Source: an uncultured bacterium (GTDB lineage: Bacteria; Pseudomonadota; Alphaproteobacteria; Rhodospirillales; Rhodospirillaceae). Taken from it: a stretch of 8,043 nt of DNA. Position 1 is the stretch's first letter, and the number at the start of each line of letters is the position of its first letter. The stretch spans positions 1-8,043 of the forward strand of contig CAITZE010000078.1 in assembly GCA_903896775.1 (NCBI GenBank), written 5' to 3'. The position numbers and the translations under genes were made by a program. This document shows positions 5,784 to 8,043 of this stretch, in pieces. Under the pieces are notes generated by a model. It was not told the origin of the DNA and did not search any database. It worked only from the letters and a program-made list of their open reading frames with translations.

Positions 5784-6092
5784 GTGCATCACCAGATTCT
5801 GCGCGCTCTTGGCTTAGCTGCGATTTTCTTTTCAATCGACGCGCGCGCGCAAACCGCCGTCGAAGAAAGCATCGAAACACGTTTCCAGCTCGACTTTCAG
5901 GCGTCGGATGCAGCGCTTAAGAAATTCCTGCCCGCAGGCTGGGACCTGCAAGTCGCAACTAGCGGCCCAGCGAAAGATTGCAATCTGCGTGTGATCTTCA
6001 TTGACCGCGTAAGCATCAATGGCGCCGACGGTAATGCGCGACGCAGCCGTATAGGTTGCATCTCAGCAGGCTGCCTAGTCTTCCATCTTTAA
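5784..6092 (+). pseudogene. Secreted protein of unknown function, probably truncated
   Basis: The 102-residue product starts at GTG with a strong ribosome binding site (AAGGGGG at 5772-5778). Residues 1-22 look like a Sec signal peptide: a hydrophobic core LGLAAIFFSI and an AxA cleavage site, ARA|Q. The mature part has a coherent domain-like beginning (VEESIETRFQLDF through CNLRVIFIDRVSINGADG, about 26-83). It then degrades into NARRSRIGCISAGCLVFHL and stops. I recognise the front only vaguely, as the start of longer exported proteins, and cannot name the family. The tail does not continue in another frame, and only 20 bp remain before the convergent RND gene. The rest is therefore missing rather than frameshifted. 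It may be a 3'-deleted remnant; a genuine short secreted protein is the alternative. Confidence 0.55.
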
Positions 6093-6112
6093 GAATGAAG
6101 CTACTCGAACGA

Positions 6113-8043
6113 TCACTCAGCCGGAGCGTGTTGGGGCTTTGCACGTGCCGCTTTGCGCGCCTTCGACCATTCACGCAAGCGTTCGAGGTAAAGGAAAACG
6201 ACGGGCGTCGTGTAAAGCGTCAGCGTCTGGCTGACCAAGAGCCCCCCCACCATCGCGTACCCCAGCGGACGGCGAAGCTCCGAGCCCGCACCTTCGGAGA
6301 ACATTAACGGCACGCCGCCTAACAGCGCGGCGGCGCTCGTCATGATGATGGGACGGAAACGCAAGTGGCAGGCTTCGCGGATGGAATCGAAGGAGGACGC
6401 ACCCTTCTGAAGCTGCGCATTGATGGCAAAGTCGACCATCATAATTCCGTTCTTCTTCACAAGCCCGATCAGCAACAAGACGCCGACGAGCGCGATCACG
6501 GACAAGTCGTAGTGGACGATCAGCAGCATCAGTAGTGCGCCGACACCCGCCGACGGCAGAGTCGACAAAATTGCCAACGGATAGATGTAGCTCTCATAAA
6601 GCATCGCAAGAATTGCATAGACGGCAAGAATCGCAGCAGCGATCAGATAAGGCTGAGTTGTCAGCGAATCTTGAAAAGCCTTGGCAGTCCCTTGGAAGGT
6701 ATCGTTCAATCCCGAGGGCACACCCATCGAAACACGAAGTGCTTGGATAGCTTCCACAGCGTCGCCCAGAGCAACCCCCGTGGTCAGATTGAAGGAAATG
6801 GTGACGGCGGGAAACTGTCCCTGATGATTGATGGACAGTGAGCTGACCGGTTTTGTATCCAGCGTAACGAAAGTCGAGAGCGGTACCTGTTGGTTACTTG
6901 TCGGCGACTTTACAAAGATCTTGTCCAATGTGCGCAGGTCGCTTTGCATCTCCGGCAGCACCTCCAGAATGATGTGGTAGGTATTCACTTGCGTGAAATA
7001 CTGCCCCACCTGACGCTGGCCGAACGCGTCGTAAAGTGTGTCGTCGATCAGCTGCGGCTGGACGCCGTAGCTTGCTGCCTTAGCACGATCAATGGTTAGG
7101 GTAGCGGTCGAAGCACCCAATTGTTGATCGCTGGCGACGTCGCGCAATTGCGGCAGCGTCGCCATGGCTGTGACCATCTTCTCCGCCCAGATGCTGAGTT
7201 CGTCAGCATCCGCATCCTGCAAGGTATATTGATACTGTGTGCGTGTGGGACGGCCGCCGATATTAATGTCCTGCGGAACCTGCAGATAAACTTTGAGGCC
7301 CGGAATAGCGGCGAGCTGCGGGCGCAACCGGTCGATAATTTCATAGGCCGAAATGCGCTCGCGATGCGGCTTCAATAAAACGAAAATGCGTCCGCTATTC
7401 GGGCTCCCGCCAAATGGCGCAGCCGAGCCCGTTGTAAGTACGCCTGGATCGCGGGCGATGATATCACGGGCCTGTTCCTGCAAGCGCGAAAGCTCGGCAA
7501 AGGAAATATCCAGCGCGCCTTCAGTGACGGCAGAGATGCTCCCAACATCCTGGTTCGGGAAGAACCCCTTTGGCACGATGACAAAGAGAATGCCGGAGAC
7601 CACCACGGTCGCCACAAACACCGCGAATGTCACGCGCTGATTCGCGAGCGCGATGTCGAGTGTGCGGCGATAGAAATCGAACATCGCCTGAAAACCAGCC
7701 TCGATGGCGCGGTAGACTTTACCGTGCTGCTCGGTGCTATGACGTAGAAATCTGGAACACAACATCGGCGTCATCGTCAGCGACACGACCCCTGAAATCA
7801 GGATGGTCATGCTGACGGTCATTGCAAACTCATGGAACAGACGGCCGATAACGCCGCCCATAAGCAAAAGCGGAATGAACACCGCGACCAGCGACAGGCT
7901 CATGGACAAAATAGTGAACCCGATCTCCGCGGAGCCCTTCATCGCGGCCTCCATCGGATCCATGCCCTCTTCGATATAGCGATAAATGTTCTCCAGCATG
8001 ACGATGGCGTCGTCGACCACGAAGCCGACCGCGATGGTCATAG
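6113..8043 (-). CDS. RND efflux pump inner-membrane subunit (5' end beyond window)
   Basis: This is the C-terminal 642 residues of an AcrB/MdtB/MdtC-type (HAE1) proton-driven transporter. Such pumps work as trimers in the inner membrane with a periplasmic adaptor and an outer-membrane channel. The frame is open to the right edge, so the ATG at 8041 is internal. Residues 1-19 are the rest of helix TM4 with GFVVDDAIVMLENI; D10 and D11 correspond to the proton-relay aspartates D407/D408 of AcrB. TM5-TM7 lie at about 41-66, 72-95 and 137-157. A large periplasmic loop (about 160-455) holds the second porter and docking parts. TM8-TM12 follow, with GLVKKNGIMMVDFA (K530 corresponds to AcrB K940) and RPIIMTSAAALLGGVPL. 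The full protein should be about 1020-1050 residues. It ends 20 bp from the stop of the convergent 5784-6092 gene. The adaptor gene, if linked, would lie beyond the right edge. Substrate unknown. Confidence 0.96.
   Translation of the reverse strand, partial: MTIAVGFVVDDAIVMLENIYRYIEEGMDPMEAAMKGSAEIGFTILSMSLSLVAVFIPLLLMGGVIGRLFHEFAMTVSMTILISGVVSLTMTPMLCSRFLRHSTEQHGKVYRAIEAGFQAMFDFYRRTLDIALANQRVTFAVFVATVVVSGILFVIVPKGFFPNQDVGSISAVTEGALDISFAELSRLQEQARDIIARDPGVLTTGSAAPFGGSPNSGRIFVLLKPHRERISAYEIIDRLRPQLAAIPGLKVYLQVPQDINIGGRPTRTQYQYTLQDADADELSIWAEKMVTAMATLPQLRDVASDQQLGASTATLTIDRAKAASYGVQPQLIDDTLYDAFGQRQVGQYFTQVNTYHIILEVLPEMQSDLRTLDKIFVKSPTSNQQVPLSTFVTLDTKPVSSLSINHQGQFPAVTISFNLTTGVALGDAVEAIQALRVSMGVPSGLNDTFQGTAKAFQDSLTTQPYLIAAAILAVYAILAMLYESYIYPLAILSTLPSAGVGALLMLLIVHYDLSVIALVGVLLLIGLVKKNGIMMVDFAINAQLQKGASSFDSIREACHLRFRPIIMTSAAALLGGVPLMFSEGAGSELRRPLGYAMVGGLLVSQTLTLYTTPVVFLYLERLREWSKARKAARAKPQHAPAE

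Noticed and set aside
8039..8041. ATG near the right edge as the true start of the RND pump
   Set aside because: It falls inside the TM4 motif region. More than 300 N-terminal residues are needed and the frame is open to the edge, so the gene continues beyond the window.

Overview
The window looks like an ordinary stretch of a GC-rich alphaproteobacterial chromosome. The evidence is the alphaproteobacterial character of EF-Tu and ribosomal protein S10, a DUF3297 protein, tRNA genes that encode their own CCA ends, and the tuf-rpsJ linkage. I cannot place it below class level. No CRISPR array, toxin-antitoxin pair, phage block, transposase or clear defence system is visible. The interest lies in gene order, tRNA-linked scars and small structured elements.

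Layout, left to right. Positions 1-1560 (minus strand) hold tuf followed by rpsJ, the entry to the S10 ribosomal-protein operon, with a GC-rich hairpin between them. Upstream of tuf, where fusA would sit in a standard str operon, there is instead a divergent gene (1787-2629, plus) for a type IV prepilin/pseudopilin-like protein. tRNA-Gly(TCC) follows at 2718-2791, and a near-perfect 24-nt copy of its 3' end lies 83 bp downstream. Two minus-strand genes come next: a GstA-like glutathione transferase (2905-3519) and a DUF3297 protein (3616-3870). A 160-bp cluster of stem-loops (3873-4032) leads into tRNA-Tyr(GTA) (minus, 4034-4119). rlmB (plus, 4252-5547), with a long disordered basic N-terminus, ends at a clear hairpin terminator and is followed by tRNA-Thr(TGT) (5618-5692). 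A short secreted protein that appears truncated (5784-6092) runs tail-to-tail into the C-terminal two thirds of an RND efflux pump (minus, 6113 to the right edge).

How the genes fit together. Most of the window serves translation: EF-Tu, S10, three tRNAs and an rRNA 2'-O-methyltransferase. Read right to left, the order tRNA-Thr(TGT), tRNA-Tyr(GTA), tRNA-Gly(TCC), tuf matches the thrU-tyrU-glyT-(thrT)-tufB order of E. coli, but tuf is followed by rpsJ, as tufA is. This is the chimeric arrangement known from Rickettsia. Here it is further broken up by inserted protein genes and by strand flips of individual tRNAs. The other genes (prepilin-like, GST, DUF3297, truncated secreted protein, RND pump) are accessory neighbours with no evident shared pathway.
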